From NCBI GenBank assembly GCA_024234435.1, contig JACKOF010000001.1, forward strand, positions 2,046,001-2,110,000: 64,000 nucleotides of DNA, read 5' to 3'. The stretch comes from Pseudomonadales bacterium (GTDB taxonomy: Bacteria; Pseudomonadota; Gammaproteobacteria; Pseudomonadales; Porticoccaceae). Shown here piece by piece: positions 43,909-53,586 of this stretch. Every line of letters starts with the position of its first letter. The stretch's first letter is position 1. The notes under the pieces are model-generated. The model was not told the DNA's origin. It did no database searches and saw only the letters and a list, made by a program, of their open reading frames with translations. The position numbers were made by a program, and so were the translations under genes.

Positions 43909-46716
43909 TTAAGCAAACCGTCTCTGTTCACCATTGCCAATCACATTACTGACACAGCGACCACAGAGTTCCGGGTGCTCGGAATCGGCACCTACATCAT
44001 CGAGGTGATGCCAGCAGCGCACACATTTTGCTGCCGCTGTCTTATTAACACTCAGCAGTAGGCCGTCCACATCCGTACGTTCAGCACCGCTTGATTGGGA
44101 TAAGGGTTTCAACAGGGCACCAGAGGTAATCAACACAAAACGCAACTCATCCTCTAATTTGGATAATGCCTGATACAAATCACCATCTGCATACAAGATT
44201 ACTTCGGCTTCAAGGGATTTCTGTATACCTTCTGCCTTCTTCGACTCCAGTGATTTATTGACCGCGTCCCTGACCTCGGCAATCAATGCCCAATCAGTAT
44301 CAGAAAGCGGCATAGACTCATCAATCTTGAGATCATGCCACTCTGTCAGAAAAACAGAAGCATCCCGCTCACCGGGAATAAGGGGCCACAGTTCATCCGC
44401 GGTAAAACTGAGAATGGGCGCAATCCAGCGTACAAATGCTTCTGTCAGATGATAGATCGCCGTCTGCGCAGAACGCCGGGCCAGAGAATCCTTCTGACAG
44501 GTATATTGGCGATCCTTGATAATGTTGAGGTAGAAGCCTCCCATGTCAGTCACACAGAAATTGTGCAATTTCTGATAAATATGGTGGAACTGATAGTTGG
44601 TGTAGTCTTCCGTAATACTCTGCTGTAACCGCGCCGCACAGTCTACTGCCCAGCGATCCAGCGGCAGCATATCCTCAGCGGCAACCGCATGTTGCTGAGG
44701 GTCAAAGTCATTCAAATTAGATAAGAAGAATCTGGCAGTATTGCGAATACGCCTGTAGGAGTCTGCGGAGCGTTTCAGGATTTCATCGGAAACGGTCATT
44801 TCACCACTAAAATCGGTGGAAGCGACCCACAGCCTCAGGACATCGGCTCCCAGGTCATTCACCACCTTCTGCGGTGACATAACATTACCAATGGACTTGG
44901 ACATCTTGCGACCATCCGCATCCACAGTAAAACCGTGAGTAAGCACCCCTTTATAAGGCGCACAGCCTTTCATGGCAATGGAGGTTTTAAGAGAAGACTG
45001 AAACCAGCCACGATGTTGATCAGATCCTTCCAGATACAAATCCGCCGGAAACTGTAACTGCTCACGAGCATCCAGTACCGATGCATGAGTAACACCGGAA
45101 TCAAACCAGACATCCAGAGTATCCGTCACCTTGCTGTACTGATCCGCCTCATCACCCAGCAGCTCCGCCACGTCCAGCTCAAACCAGGCATCAATACCCT
45201 CTTTCTCTACACGCTGCGCGACCTGTTCGATTAATTGCGCTGTTTGTGGATGCAGCTCGCCCGTTTGTTTATGAATAAGTACCGCAATGGGTACCCCCCA
45301 GGTACGCTGGCGGGAGATGCACCAGTCCGGACTGTTCTCCAGCATACCTTCCATGCGTGCCTGCCCCCACTCCGGGTGCCAGCTAACGCCTTTAACTGCT
45401 TGCTTTGCTTTCTCCAGTAACCCGTTCGCCGTCATGCTGACAAACCATTGTGGCGTAGCCCTGTAGATAAGCGGCGTCTTGGTCCGCCAGCAGTGGGCAT
45501 AACTGTGGACTATTTTAGCTTCCGAGAGCAATCGTCCCTGCTTGCGTAATACGGCAAGCACCTGTTCATCAACCTTATAAACGTGCTCTCCGGCAAACAG
45601 CTCAACATCTTCCCGGAACAAGCCATGATCATCGATATAATTCAGTGTACCAATACCGTATTTGGCGGCGACCACAAAATCATCTGTACCGTGATCAGGT
45701 GCGGTATGCACACACCCGGTACCCGCATCGGTCGTCACGTGGTCACCCAGGATTATCGGCACCTGACGATCATAAAACGGGTGTTGCAACTGCAGATTTT
45801 CCAGCACTGCACCTCTGGCCCGGCCAACAACGGTATATTCTTTTACCTGCCAGCGTTCAAGTACCGCCTCTACCCGTTCCTCGGCCAGCAAATAACGGGC
45901 AACGCCGTTGCCTGCATCACATTGCACTAACACGTAATCCAGGCCGGCATTCAGGCTCACCGCCTGATTGGAGGGCAGTGTCCAGGGCGTGGTTGTCCAG
46001 ATAACAACGGCAACATTACCCTGCCCAGAGATACCACCCATGGCCGAATCAAGAGCGGCCACATCAACAACGGGAAATGCAACATCAATGGAGAAGGATG
46101 TTTTATCCTGATACTCAACCTCTGCTTCCGCCAGGGCTGATGCACCGACTACACTCCAGTAAACCGGCTTGTAGCCCTTGACCAAGTGACCATTTTCAAT
46201 AATTTTTCCAAGCGCACGAATGATGTTTGCTTCAACCTTCGGATCCATGGTCAGGTAGGGGCTGTCCCAGTCACCAAATACCCCCAGCCGAATAAAATCT
46301 GACATCTGACCATCAATCTGACGGCGAGCATATTCACGGCATTTCTGCCGGAAAACTTTATACTCAACTTTCACGCCGGCTTTGCCGATCTTCTTTTCAA
46401 CCTGATGCTCAATAGGCAACCCGTGGCAATCCCAACCCGGCACATAGGGGGCATCAAAACCATCCAGAGAATGGGATTTAACAATAATATCCTTCAAAAC
46501 CTTGTTGACGGCATGACCGATGTGAATATTGCCATTCGCATAGGGCGGGCCATCGTGAAGGATGAATTTCTCGCGCCCACTACGCTGTTCACGCAACACT
46601 TGATAAATGCGCTTATCCTGCCATTGCTTCAGCATGAAAGGTTCACGCTGGGCAAGATTGGCCTTCATCGGAAAATCGGTTGAAGGCAGGTTCAATGTCG
46701 CTTTGTAATCAGTCAT
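43909..46716 (-). CDS. ileS: Isoleucyl-tRNA synthetase
   Basis: 935 residues. HIGH motif GNIHIGHAVNK, KMSKS motif GRKMSKSIGN, an editing domain (about 200-400) and a C-terminal zinc site with Cys pairs (KCVRCW, LCGRC). It charges tRNA-Ile with isoleucine. It lies between ribF (39 bases) and lspA. Confidence 0.99.
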   Translation of the reverse strand: MTDYKATLNLPSTDFPMKANLAQREPFMLKQWQDKRIYQVLREQRSGREKFILHDGPPYANGNIHIGHAVNKVLKDIIVKSHSLDGFDAPYVPGWDCHGLPIEHQVEKKIGKAGVKVEYKVFRQKCREYARRQIDGQMSDFIRLGVFGDWDSPYLTMDPKVEANIIRALGKIIENGHLVKGYKPVYWSVVGASALAEAEVEYQDKTSFSIDVAFPVVDVAALDSAMGGISGQGNVAVVIWTTTPWTLPSNQAVSLNAGLDYVLVQCDAGNGVARYLLAEERVEAVLERWQVKEYTVVGRARGAVLENLQLQHPFYDRQVPIILGDHVTTDAGTGCVHTAPDHGTDDFVVAAKYGIGTLNYIDDHGLFREDVELFAGEHVYKVDEQVLAVLRKQGRLLSEAKIVHSYAHCWRTKTPLIYRATPQWFVSMTANGLLEKAKQAVKGVSWHPEWGQARMEGMLENSPDWCISRQRTWGVPIAVLIHKQTGELHPQTAQLIEQVAQRVEKEGIDAWFELDVAELLGDEADQYSKVTDTLDVWFDSGVTHASVLDAREQLQFPADLYLEGSDQHRGWFQSSLKTSIAMKGCAPYKGVLTHGFTVDADGRKMSKSIGNVMSPQKVVNDLGADVLRLWVASTDFSGEMTVSDEILKRSADSYRRIRNTARFFLSNLNDFDPQQHAVAAEDMLPLDRWAVDCAARLQQSITEDYTNYQFHHIYQKLHNFCVTDMGGFYLNIIKDRQYTCQKDSLARRSAQTAIYHLTEAFVRWIAPILSFTADELWPLIPGERDASVFLTEWHDLKIDESMPLSDTDWALIAEVRDAVNKSLESKKAEGIQKSLEAEVILYADGDLYQALSKLEDELRFVLITSGALLKPLSQSSGAERTDVDGLLLSVNKTAAAKCVRCWHHLDDVGADSEHPELCGRCVSNVIGNGEQRRFA

Positions 46717-46755
46717 TTGTTACTTTTTTATTCCTGTTGCCCGGTTCAGACAGGT

Positions 46756-47706
46756 TTAATCAGTTTTCTGCCCGAAATATTGTTTTGCCACCTCAAAATC
46801 CTGCTTGATAGCGGCCACCATGTCGTCCAGTGAAGCAAATTTCTTTTCATCCCGAATCCGGGACCGAAAGCGCACCACAATCTGCTTGCGGTACAACACC
46901 CGATTCAACCCGAACAGGTGTACTTCCAGCACCGGTTTAATCAAATCACCAACCGTAGGTCGTATGCCCACATTGGCAGCCCCCTGGTACCATTTACCAT
47001 CCACCAGGGTTTCAACGGCGTACACACCATTGAGCGGTACCCGATAACGGTTGAGCCTGACATTGGCGGTGGGAATGCCTAATTTCGTCCCCAATTGCTG
47101 TCCGTAAACCACGCGCCCGGTGATCTGATAGTGCTTACCCAGCAACTGCTCAACCAGCTCGAAATCAGCATCATCTAATGCTTTGCGCACCCAGGTGCTG
47201 CTGATTCGCTGCCCCTGATACTCTACGGTAGGCGTATCCTGCACGGAAAAACCGTACCGCTCACCAGCCGCCTGCAGCATGCTGTAATCGCCGCTGCGAT
47301 CACAGCCAAATCGAAAATCATCTCCCACCACCAGATGACGAACAGCGAGACCTTCCACCAGAACTCTGTTAATAAACGCTTCAGCAGAGAGACTTCGCAG
47401 CGAACGATTGAACTGCAGGCAACAGATCTGATCGACGCCCTGTTCAAAAAGTGCCTCGACCTTCTCCCGCATTCTCATTAATCGCGCTGGAGCCTGCTCA
47501 CCAGAAAAATATTCCTGTGGCTGTGGCTCGAAGATCATTGCGATCGAAGGTAACCCGGCGGCTTCAGCACAGGCTTTTACCTGTTCCAGAATGGCGCGAT
47601 GACCGCGATGAACACCATCGAACGAGCCAATGGTAACAACGCTTCCCTGACTACTGACAGGGAAGTTGACTAAACCACGAATAAACTGCTTGGAGTTCTG
47701 ATTCAC
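46756..47706 (-). CDS. ribF: Bifunctional riboflavin kinase/FAD synthetase
   Basis: 316 residues. N-terminal FAD synthetase with SFDGVHRGHRAIL (HxGH-like) and VGDDFRFGCDRSGD, and C-terminal riboflavin kinase with LGIPTANVRLNRY and GAANVGIRPTVG. It makes FMN then FAD. It is the head of the ribF-ileS-lspA-fkpB-ispH group, 138 bases after murJ. Confidence 0.97.
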   Translation of the reverse strand: MNQNSKQFIRGLVNFPVSSQGSVVTIGSFDGVHRGHRAILEQVKACAEAAGLPSIAMIFEPQPQEYFSGEQAPARLMRMREKVEALFEQGVDQICCLQFNRSLRSLSAEAFINRVLVEGLAVRHLVVGDDFRFGCDRSGDYSMLQAAGERYGFSVQDTPTVEYQGQRISSTWVRKALDDADFELVEQLLGKHYQITGRVVYGQQLGTKLGIPTANVRLNRYRVPLNGVYAVETLVDGKWYQGAANVGIRPTVGDLIKPVLEVHLFGLNRVLYRKQIVVRFRSRIRDEKKFASLDDMVAAIKQDFEVAKQYFGQKTD

Positions 47707-47844
47707 GCATCTTTCACCCCATCATCCAACGGGGAGCTGCTATCTGAAATAAAGGCGGCAGTATAACCAGTTAAGCCCTTGAAAAACAGGCATCCGGACG
47801 GGCTTTGCTCGGTAAAATACAATCTCTGTGCCAGCAGTAATAAC

Positions 47845-49452
47845 TCAGCTTGAGCGTGGTCCTTTAAGATCGTTCAGCCTGAACCCGCCCAACCATAACA
47901 TCAAACCGTAACAGGCTGCACCAAAGCCACAAACAACACCTATCCAGCAAGTGCGCAGCCACCATTCCCAGGCCAGCCAATCGGTTATCACCGAGGTTAT
48001 CCAGCTCAGACCCACCAGCATTCCCAGGTTAGCCATCAGCAAAACAGTGGCAAACTTCATCCAGCCCGGCTGTGGCCGGTACACAGCGCTGTGACGCAAC
48101 CCCCGAAACAGCAGGGCCGCATTCAGAAATGCAGCGGCAGAAGTAGCCAGCGCTAAACCGACATGACCCACTTGCCAGTACCAGTGCAGCGGTAATACAA
48201 ACGCGACATTCATGACCATATTACTGATCATGGCAATGACCCCGATACGGACAGGAGTTTTCATGTCCTGCCTTGCATAAAACCCGGGAGCCAGCACTTT
48301 GATTAACATAAAAGCCGTCAGGCCAACAGCATAGGCCCGCAGGCTCAGGGTCGCCATACTCATGTCTCTGAGCGTCATCACATCACCATAATAAAACAGC
48401 GTGATCAGGATAGGTTCAGCCAGAATGATCAGTGCAACTGCTGCGGGTAACGCAATGATCAGAATAAAGCGCAGTGCCCAATCCAGTGTCTGACTGAATT
48501 GTTCCGGCGACTTGGCCACATGCTGGCGCGACAGGTTGGGCAAAATAACAGTGGCCGCAGCCACAGCAAAAACACCGAGTGGCAGCTCTGAAAGCCGGTC
48601 AGAATAATAGAGCCAGGAAACACTGCCCGTTGGCAAAAATGATGCAATGACGGTGTCCAGCAATAAATTTATCTGGCTCACAGAGACACCAAAAATAGCC
48701 GGAGCCATTAACCTGAGTATCTTCTGGACACCGGCATCACGCCAGTTAAGTTCGGGCCTCGGCATTAAACGCAGACGCATCAAAAAAGGGATCTGAAAGC
48801 ACATCTGCAACACCCCGGCCAGAAACACCCCCCAGGCCAACGCAAACACTGGCTGAGAAAACCAGGGCGCAGCAACCAGAGCCGAGGCGATAATACTGAC
48901 ATTCAGCAATACCGGCGTAAAAGCAGGAATGGCAAAACGGTCATAACTGTTTAAAATGCCACCCGCAAGACCTGTCATGGAAATAAAAAACAGATAGGGA
49001 AATGTAATGCGAATCAATTCGCTGGTCAGTTGAAACTTCTCGGCATTATCGACAAACCCCGGTGCAAAAAGTATCGCCAGCACAGGCGCACCAATCACTG
49101 CCAGCGTTGAAAGCAGCACCAACACTAACCCCAACGCTCCCGCCACCCGGTCAACCAGTTGCTTGACTGCCTGATGACTGCCTTGTTGCCGGTATTCCGA
49201 CAGCACCGGTACAAATGCCTGGGCAAAAGCCCCTTCGGCAAACAAGCGACGCAGGAAGTTGGGAATTTTGAAAGCAACGAAAAACGCATCAGCATAAGAA
49301 GCCGCGCCAATCACCACGGCAAGCACCACATCCCGCAGCAAGCCCAACACACGGGAAAGCATGGTCATACTGCTGACCATGGCGCTGGAGCGCAACATGC
49401 GTGGAGGCCTGGTCGATTTCGGTGACTGACCAGCTGTCCGGTTGTCCTGCAA
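47845..49452 (-). CDS. murJ: MurJ, lipid II flippase (MviN family)
   Basis: 535 residues with about 14 membrane helices. It opens with SSMTMLSRVLGLLRDVVLA, then AFFVAFKIPNFLRRLFAEGAF, the family signature. It moves lipid II across the inner membrane for cell-wall synthesis. The TTG start at 49452 has AAAGG 8 to 9 bases upstream; an ATG at 49398 fits the family start better but has a weaker site. It is divergent from rpsT. Confidence 0.95.
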   Translation of the reverse strand: MQDNRTAGQSPKSTRPPRMLRSSAMVSSMTMLSRVLGLLRDVVLAVVIGAASYADAFFVAFKIPNFLRRLFAEGAFAQAFVPVLSEYRQQGSHQAVKQLVDRVAGALGLVLVLLSTLAVIGAPVLAILFAPGFVDNAEKFQLTSELIRITFPYLFFISMTGLAGGILNSYDRFAIPAFTPVLLNVSIIASALVAAPWFSQPVFALAWGVFLAGVLQMCFQIPFLMRLRLMPRPELNWRDAGVQKILRLMAPAIFGVSVSQINLLLDTVIASFLPTGSVSWLYYSDRLSELPLGVFAVAAATVILPNLSRQHVAKSPEQFSQTLDWALRFILIIALPAAVALIILAEPILITLFYYGDVMTLRDMSMATLSLRAYAVGLTAFMLIKVLAPGFYARQDMKTPVRIGVIAMISNMVMNVAFVLPLHWYWQVGHVGLALATSAAAFLNAALLFRGLRHSAVYRPQPGWMKFATVLLMANLGMLVGLSWITSVITDWLAWEWWLRTCWIGVVCGFGAACYGLMLWLGGFRLNDLKGPRSS

Positions 49453-49626
49453 AGCGAGATACCTTTACATTTTTTTGTCTATATCAGGCGCAGCTTTTAA
49501 ATGCGGCCATGAGGTTCAGGGCAAAATCATAGAGACTTTGGCCCTCAGAAGATAGTTGCCCGACAAGCCTCTGCAGAAAAACAGTCCGAACCGTAAAATC
49601 GTGCCACAGCGTCCAAGGATTTACTG

Positions 49627-49655
49627 TTGATAATCCGCCACAAACCCTGTATATT
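49627..49655 (+). promoter_or_regulatory. rpsT: Strong sigma-70 promoter of rpsT
   Basis: TTGATA (-35) and TATATT (-10) with a 17-base spacer, followed by a GC-rich discriminator CGCGCGCC. This discriminator is typical of stringently controlled ribosomal promoters. Confidence 0.8.
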
Positions 49656-49709
49656 CGCGCGCCTTGATTTTGAATCAATACAAATACTGAACGTAAGAGG
49701 AATTTACAG

Positions 49710-49976
49710 GTGGCCAATTCACCCCAAGCACGCAAGCGCGCTCGCCAGAACGACAAGCGTCGTCTACAGAAAGCCGGACAGCGCTCCATGGTGCGCACTT
49801 ACATCAAGAAAGCCTACTCTGCTATCGAGTCCGGCAACGCAGAACAAGCGCAAGCCGCATATGCTGAAGCGGTACCCGTTATTGACCGCATGGCGGACAA
49901 GGGCGTTATTCATAAAAACAAGGCCGCTCGCCACAAGAGTCGCCTGAATGCTCAGGTAAAAGCACTTTCCGCGTAA
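49710..49976 (+). CDS. rpsT: 30S ribosomal protein S20
   Basis: 88 residues, very basic: NSPQARKRARQNDKRRLQ, MVRTYIKKAYSAIESGN and HKNKAARHKSRLNAQVKAL. The GTG start has GAGGA 8 bases upstream. It is a single gene between murJ and proB with its own promoter and terminator, the usual arrangement for rpsT. Confidence 0.98.
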   Translation: MANSPQARKRARQNDKRRLQKAGQRSMVRTYIKKAYSAIESGNAEQAQAAYAEAVPVIDRMADKGVIHKNKAARHKSRLNAQVKALSA

Positions 49977-49998
49977 GTAGCGGGCTTTAGCTGAATAC

Positions 49999-50029
49999 AA
50001 AAACCGGCGCTTTTGGCGCCGGTTTTTTT
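49999..50029 (+). terminator. Intrinsic terminator after rpsT
   Basis: Stem ACCGGCGC/GCGCCGGT with a 5-base loop, then seven T. Confidence 0.93.
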
Positions 50030-50133
50030 GAGCCTATGTTTAATAGCCTAATCAATCAGGTACCGTCAATCCGCGTTCCGCCAGTCAATCATCAATACGT
50101 TTAAATTCTTCATCATAATCTCTGCATCAGCAA

Positions 50134-51297
50134 CTAAACCAGCACCAGATTATCGCGATGAATCAGCTCCTGATCATCACAATACCCTAGAATCTCACTG
50201 ATTTGACTACTGCTCTGACCGGCAATTTTTTCGGACTCCAGCGAGCTGTAATTAACCAGCCCTCGGGCAATCTCGTTACCCTTGGCATCCACACAGGAAA
50301 CCAGCTCACCTCGCGAAAAAACACCCTGTACATGCCTGACACCAACAGGCAACAGGCTTTTACCCTGCTTCGACAGCACTTCAACCGCACCGTCATCAAG
50401 CAACAAACAACCTTTCACCTGCAACCGCCCAGCCAGCCATTGCTTGCGGGCATTCATCGGTTGCTGCTCGGCAATCAGCAATGTGCCAAAATTCTCCCCG
50501 GCAGCCAGCTTGAGCAATATCCCCTCATTGGATCCTCCGGCAATCACGGTACTGGTGCCGGACCTTGCGGCCAGTTTAGCGGCTTTGATCTTGGTGAGCA
50601 TGCCACCTCGCCCCAAGCCACCACCACTACCGCCAGCCATTTGCTGCAACAGCACATCACCAGCCTTACCCTCGCTTAACAGCTCGGCACTGGCATTTTC
50701 CCGCGGATCCGCGCTGTACAAACCATCTTGATCTGTCAATATCAGTAACAAGTCAGCATCAATCAGATTCGCCACCATAGCCGCCAGCGTATCATTGTCA
50801 CCAAACCGGATCTCGTCAGTCACTACCGTATCGTTCTCATTGACTACCGGCACAACACCAAGTCCAATCAGACTCTGCAATGTACTGCGAGCATTCAGGT
50901 ATCGTTCGCGGTTGGAAATATCATCGTGATCCAGAAGCACCTGGGCTGTGTGCAACTGGTATTTTTGAAACTGGGTTTCATAGGCCTGGACCAAACCAGC
51001 CTGCCCTACAGCAGCAGCTGCCTGCAGTTCATGTATCAGCTCCGGGCGCCGACGCCAGCCCAACCGCGACATACCTTCGGCGACAGCCCCTGAAGACACC
51101 AGCACTATCTCAATGCCCTGATTCAGCATGGAAGCCATCTGCTCAACCCAGTCAGCAATTGCCCGACGATCCAGCCCCCGACCACCGTCAGTCAGTAGTG
51201 CACTGCCGATTTTAATCACCCAGCGGCGGGCACTGACCACATAACGATCCCGATTGTCCACGTGATTATCACCACCGCTGACACTGCCTGAACTCAT
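50134..51297 (-). CDS. proB: Glutamate 5-kinase
   Basis: 387 residues. Amino-acid kinase domain with VIKIGSALLT, VSSGAVAEGM, VPVVNENDTV and GRGGMLTKIKAA, followed by a C-terminal PUA domain (about 285-370). It makes glutamyl-5-phosphate, the first step of proline synthesis. proA is not next to it. It follows obg by 54 bases on the minus strand. Confidence 0.97.
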   Translation of the reverse strand: MSSGSVSGGDNHVDNRDRYVVSARRWVIKIGSALLTDGGRGLDRRAIADWVEQMASMLNQGIEIVLVSSGAVAEGMSRLGWRRRPELIHELQAAAAVGQAGLVQAYETQFQKYQLHTAQVLLDHDDISNRERYLNARSTLQSLIGLGVVPVVNENDTVVTDEIRFGDNDTLAAMVANLIDADLLLILTDQDGLYSADPRENASAELLSEGKAGDVLLQQMAGGSGGGLGRGGMLTKIKAAKLAARSGTSTVIAGGSNEGILLKLAAGENFGTLLIAEQQPMNARKQWLAGRLQVKGCLLLDDGAVEVLSKQGKSLLPVGVRHVQGVFSRGELVSCVDAKGNEIARGLVNYSSLESEKIAGQSSSQISEILGYCDDQELIHRDNLVLV

Positions 51298-51351
51298 TGC
51301 TTTACTGCTCTCTCTTTATTTGTCTTTTGTGGCTATATCAGCCACACACCG

Positions 51352-52548
51352 TCACTCTTTGACGTAGACAACCTCAACATCATGGTCATCATCGTCGCTA
51401 TCGTCATCCTGGAAGCCACCCGAACGATCGGCGATGCGCTGCTGTCGTAGCGCCTCGATTCTCTCACGGGCTTCCTGCTGCATACGATTTTGTATTTCGC
51501 TTTCACGCTGAACAACTTCCGGATCCCTTTGCTCCAGCTCCCAGCACTCTTCAAGGTACTCAAGAATTTTCTGGCAGAGCACGTCACAACCCTCGCCATT
51601 AATAGCTGAAATACGAAACACCGGTCCCGTCCACTGTAGCTGCTTCACCACTTCGTCACACAGCCGGTCAGATTCCTCGCCGGGCAACATATCAAGTTTG
51701 TTGAGCACCAGCCAGCGATCCCGCTCGTAGAGGGTCGGACTAAAATCAACCAGCTCCTGTTCAATTACCGAGACATTTTCAGCCGGGGTTGAACCATCAA
51801 AAGGCATCATATCGACAATGTGGAGCAACAGCCGGGTGCGAGTCAGGTGTTTTAAAAACCGGATGCCCAGCCCCGCGCCTTCTGAGGCCCCTTCCACCAG
51901 ACCGGGAATGTCTGCTATCACAAATCCGCGGTACGGCTGCACTCTGACCACACCCAGATTTGGCACCAGAGTGGTAAAAGGATAATCCGCCACTTTTGGC
52001 CTGGCGGCAGATACAGCACGTATAAAAGTGGATTTTCCGGCATTGGGCAACCCGACCAACCCCACATCTGCCAGCACTTTCAGCTCAAGACGCAGATTGC
52101 GAAACTCTCCTTCGCTTCCCGGAGAAGTCTGTCGGGGCGCCCTGTTGGTACTGGACTTATAGCGGGTATTGCCCAAGCCGTGAAAACCACCCTGTGCCAC
52201 CTTGAGCTGCTGGCCCGGCTCCGTAAGATCGCCCAATACTTCGTCGGTATCCTCATCAATAACGGTGGTACCAACCGGCACATTCAGAATCAGATCGGCA
52301 CCACTCCTGCCCGTACAATTGCGTCCCTGACCCTGCTCGCCATTCTCTGCCTGATAGGCTCGCTGATAACGGTAATCAACCAGCGTATTGAGACTGTCAT
52401 CCGCTTCCAGTAAAACACTGCCGCCATCGCCACCATCACCACCATCGGGGCCACCCTTTGCGATATATTTCTCGCGACGGAAACTCAGGCAGCCATTGCC
52501 ACCCTTGCCTGCCTGAACCCGAATCGGTGCTTCGTCAACAAATTTCAT
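51352..52548 (-). CDS. obgE: Obg/CgtA GTPase
   Basis: 398 residues. Gly-rich Obg fold (GKGGNGCLSFRREKY, GGPDGGDGGDGGSV), G domain with P-loop GLPNAGKSTF and DIPGLVEGASEG, and an acidic C-terminal tail (DDDSDDDDHD). It works in 50S ribosome assembly and stress response. It follows rpmA after a terminator. Confidence 0.98.
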   Translation of the reverse strand: MKFVDEAPIRVQAGKGGNGCLSFRREKYIAKGGPDGGDGGDGGSVLLEADDSLNTLVDYRYQRAYQAENGEQGQGRNCTGRSGADLILNVPVGTTVIDEDTDEVLGDLTEPGQQLKVAQGGFHGLGNTRYKSSTNRAPRQTSPGSEGEFRNLRLELKVLADVGLVGLPNAGKSTFIRAVSAARPKVADYPFTTLVPNLGVVRVQPYRGFVIADIPGLVEGASEGAGLGIRFLKHLTRTRLLLHIVDMMPFDGSTPAENVSVIEQELVDFSPTLYERDRWLVLNKLDMLPGEESDRLCDEVVKQLQWTGPVFRISAINGEGCDVLCQKILEYLEECWELEQRDPEVVQRESEIQNRMQQEARERIEALRQQRIADRSGGFQDDDSDDDDHDVEVVYVKE

Positions 52549-52667
52549 AATGCGCCAGTCTAAACAATAATCCTAATTTTCAGTATGCCGGTATTACTCA
52601 GCAAGCATACAACCAAATACTGTCGATAAACCACTGATGTCGAAGGTGCTGAAAAAACACGCATACG

Positions 52668-52695
52668 AAAAAGCCCCGCGCCAGGCGGGGCTTTT
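52668..52695 (-). terminator. Intrinsic terminator after rpmA
   Basis: Stem GCCCCGC/GCGGGGC flanked by A-run and T-run, 20 bases after rpmA on the minus strand. It separates rplU-rpmA from obg. Confidence 0.9.
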
Positions 52696-52714
52696 CAGGA
52701 ACTGAAAAGTTCGC

Positions 52715-52972
52715 TCAGGCGCTGACTACATCAACAAATTTGCGGTTTTTTGGCCCACGCACTGTGAACCTGACTTCACCTTCTGCCGTTGCAAACAAAG
52801 TGTGGTCACGGCCAATCTGGACATTATTTCCAGCATGGAAACGTGTGCCACGCTGACGAACAATGATATTGCCGGCACGAACCTGCTCACCACCAAAGCA
52901 TTTCACACCAAGGCGTTTGCTTTCCGAGTCGCGCCCGTTACGAGTACTACCACCAGCTTTCTTGTGAGCCAT
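52715..52972 (-). CDS. rpmA: 50S ribosomal protein L27
   Basis: 85 residues: MAHKKAGGSTRNGRDS start, then KCFGGEQVRAGNIIVRQRG and HAGNNVQIGRDHTLFA, the L27 signature. It lies near the peptidyl-transferase centre. It follows rplU by 54 bases. Confidence 0.98.
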   Translation of the reverse strand: MAHKKAGGSTRNGRDSESKRLGVKCFGGEQVRAGNIIVRQRGTRFHAGNNVQIGRDHTLFATAEGEVRFTVRGPKNRKFVDVVSA

Positions 52973-53026
52973 GACGCTCTCCTTTAACTATTCGTTTCTA
53001 CTTTACTATAACAGTCAGACTGTAAA

Positions 53027-53341
53027 TCAACCGGCACTAATACCGGTGATTTTGACCTCAGTGAACCACTGACGGTGCCCCATCTGCTTGCGATGATGCT
53101 TGCGGCGGTTGAATTTAATAATTCGAACCTTGTCACCGCGACCATGACTCACCACTTCAGCAGACACCTTGCCGCCATCAACATAGGGCGCGCCTACCTT
53201 AACGTCGCCATTATCGGCAACCAACAATACTTTATCGAAATCGATACTTTCACCAGTAGCCGCTTCCAACTTCTCAAGCTTCAGGACTTCGCCTTCCTGA
53301 ACCCGATGCTGTTTACCACCACTTTCAATAACCGCGTACAT
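53027..53341 (-). CDS. rplU: 50S ribosomal protein L21
   Basis: 104 residues: YAVIESGGKQHRVQEGEVLKLEKL and KFNRRKHHRKQMGHRQ, the L21 signature. First gene of rplU-rpmA, with its own promoter at 53427-53455, divergent from ispB. Confidence 0.98.
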   Translation of the reverse strand: MYAVIESGGKQHRVQEGEVLKLEKLEAATGESIDFDKVLLVADNGDVKVGAPYVDGGKVSAEVVSHGRGDKVRIIKFNRRKHHRKQMGHRQWFTEVKITGISAG

Positions 53342-53426
53342 ATTTTGCTCCGTTTACACCCTGAAACCACGACTGCCTAAATAAAGTTAAATAAGCACTC
53401 AAATGGCCGGTTTTGCGAGGGCGGCA

Positions 53427-53455
53427 ATTCTAAGGGAAACAGGGGGCCACCGCAA
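53427..53455 (-). promoter_or_regulatory. rplU: Promoter of rplU-rpmA
   Basis: On the minus strand TTGCGG is followed after 17 bases by TAGAAT, a near-consensus -10. The leader to rplU is about 80 bases. Confidence 0.62.
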
Positions 53456-53510
53456 GAGGAAAATAGAGCTGATTTACAGCTTGGTAAGCAATGGGCACAC
53501 AGGGGCTTTC

Positions 53511-53539
53511 TTGACACTACCTCACTCAACCCATAGGAT
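53511..53539 (+). promoter_or_regulatory. ispB: Sigma-70 promoter of ispB
   Basis: TTGACA (perfect -35), 17 bases, TAGGAT (-10). It predicts a transcript start near 53546, about 40 bases before the ATG at 53587 and only about 20 before the ATG at 53566. Confidence 0.78.
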
Positions 53540-53586
53540 GCCTGCGCATTTTCAACATCAGTCTGATGATCAGGATATACGCGGAC